From positions 1-7,117 of the forward strand of contig JAASSH010000103.1 in NCBI GenBank assembly GCA_021767985.1: a stretch of DNA of 7,117 nt, written 5' to 3'. This DNA is from Gammaproteobacteria bacterium. Its GTDB lineage: Bacteria > Pseudomonadota > Gammaproteobacteria > GCA-001735895. The notes below the pieces were generated by a model, which was not told the DNA's origin, made no database searches, and was given only the letters and a program-made list of their open reading frames with translations. The position numbers and the translations under genes were made by a program. Shown in pieces: positions 6,007-7,117 of this stretch (position 1 is the stretch's first letter; each line of letters starts with the position of its first letter).

Positions 6007-7117
6007 ATGACGCAATTGGCTTACGAGCAGAAAAAAAGAGCGCTTAGTCAGCAGCTGCAGTCTCATTCGAGCGGCATCCGCCTGGCAAAATCCACCTCCA
6101 ACCTGTTCCGCACCCGCGAGCAGACTACCGGCAGCAGGCTCGACGTGCGTTCGCTCGACCAGGTGCTCGAGGTGGACAGCGAAAATCAGCGGGTCGAGGT
6201 CGAGGGCATGACGACCTATGCCGCGTTGACCGACGCCTGTCTCGAACAGGACTGCATGCCCCTGGTCGTGCCGCAGCTGAAATCCATTACCATCGGTGGC
6301 GCGGTGTCCGGCATTGGCATCGAATCGAGTTCGTTTCGTCACGGTCTGCCGCACGAATCGGTACACAGTATGGAGGTACTGCTGGCCAACGGCGAGGTGG
6401 TTACCTGCAGCCCGGATAACGAACACGCCGATCTGTTCTACGGTATTCCCAATTCTTACGGCACGCTGGGATATATCCTGAAGCTCACCGCCAGCACCAT
6501 GCCGGTGAAACCTTTCGTCGAGTTACATCACGTTCGCTACAGTTCGGCGGACGAGTATTTCGCCGCGGTCGGTGAAGCCTGCCAGGGTGACGCCGATTTC
6601 ATCGATGGTTCCATTTTCGGCGCTAACGAGATGTACCTGACCTTCGGCAGTTTCGTCGACAATGCGCCCTACACCAGCGATTATACGTGGCTCAAGATGT
6701 ACTTTCGCTCGATCCGTGAACGCGAGCAGGATTTCCTTAGCGTGCGTGACTACATCTGGCGCTGGGATACCGACTGGTTCTGGTGCTCGAAAAACGTTTA
6801 CGTACAAAACCTGCCGATGCGGCTGCTGCTCGGGCGGCGCCGGCTGAACTCGATTTCCTATCAAAAGGTCATGCGCTGGAACAATCGAGTCGGCCTGACC
6901 GCCGCTATCAACAAGCTACTCGATCGACATCCGGAGGGTGTGGTGCAGGACGTCGACATTCCGCTCGAAAACGCGGCCGATTTCCTGCGCTTTTTCCTCG
7001 ACGAAATCGGGATCCGACCGGTGTGGATGTGCCCGATCGGAGGCCACGACATTAACCAGCGCTTCCCGCTTTACCCACTGCACGGCGCCGGGTTATTTAT
7101 CAACTTCGGTTTCTGGG
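6007..7117 (+). CDS. DHCR24-like FAD-dependent oxidoreductase (3' end missing)
   Basis: The frame stays open from ATG 6007 to the window end (370 codons seen); relatives have about 480-520 residues, so roughly the last quarter is missing. It belongs to the PCMH-type FAD-binding oxidoreductases. FAD-binding signatures are TIGGAVSGIGIESSS (95-109) followed by RHGL, and DLFYGIPNSYGTLGYIL (142-158). These and VVQDVDIPL (312-320) with RPVWMCPI (337-344) match sterol delta-24 reductase DHCR24 from memory. The block YIWRWDTDWFWCSKN (249-263) is tryptophan-rich. No N-terminal signal or membrane helix is evident, unlike the eukaryotic enzyme. Sterol reduction is unlikely to be the role in a bacterium. 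Bacterial relatives include BfaA/TmsA, which reduces a methylene fatty acid in 10-methyl fatty acid synthesis, and UfaD of furan fatty acid synthesis, so a membrane-lipid acyl chain is the best guess. The ATG is preceded by GAAG at 5995-5998. It lies 75 nt after the tRNA, with no clear promoter of its own. Confidence 0.85.
   Translation, partial: MTQLAYEQKKRALSQQLQSHSSGIRLAKSTSNLFRTREQTTGSRLDVRSLDQVLEVDSENQRVEVEGMTTYAALTDACLEQDCMPLVVPQLKSITIGGAVSGIGIESSSFRHGLPHESVHSMEVLLANGEVVTCSPDNEHADLFYGIPNSYGTLGYILKLTASTMPVKPFVELHHVRYSSADEYFAAVGEACQGDADFIDGSIFGANEMYLTFGSFVDNAPYTSDYTWLKMYFRSIREREQDFLSVRDYIWRWDTDWFWCSKNVYVQNLPMRLLLGRRRLNSISYQKVMRWNNRVGLTAAINKLLDRHPEGVVQDVDIPLENAADFLRFFLDEIGIRPVWMCPIGGHDINQRFPLYPLHGAGLFINFGFW

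Overview
The window (7,117 bp, GC-rich) looks like ordinary chromosomal DNA from a proteobacterium, most likely a gammaproteobacterium. The signs are tightly packed genes all on the + strand, a tRNA with an encoded CCA end, and a TolQ/MotA-type membrane pair. The species cannot be told from the sequence. No insertion sequence, integrase, CRISPR array or phage gene is visible.

Region 1 (1-3606) is a three-gene operon with junctions of 13 and 23 nt. It holds the 3' part of a PLP-dependent cystathionine gamma-lyase/synthase family gene, an enolase-superfamily (mandelate racemase/muconate lactonizing enzyme type) gene, and a complete cystathionine beta-synthase with a C-terminal pair of CBS domains. 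The first and third genes together fit reverse transsulfuration (homocysteine to cystathionine to cysteine). The enolase-superfamily enzyme between them is not a known member of that pathway.

Region 2 (3607-5854) starts with a 204-nt gap that holds a possible terminator and a good sigma70-like promoter. Two genes with no space between them follow. One encodes a four-helix MotA/TolQ/ExbB-like channel protein. The other encodes a one-helix MotB/TolR/ExbD-like partner with a long coiled coil and a small C-terminal domain in place of an OmpA peptidoglycan-binding domain. Together they look like an uncharacterised ion-driven membrane motor and are the most interesting part of the window.

Region 3 (5855-7117) holds a tRNA-Arg (anticodon CCT) and then the 5' part of an FAD-dependent oxidoreductase that resembles the sterol delta-24 reductase DHCR24. 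Bacterial relatives of that family act on methyl-branched or methylene fatty acids. The gene runs off the window end.
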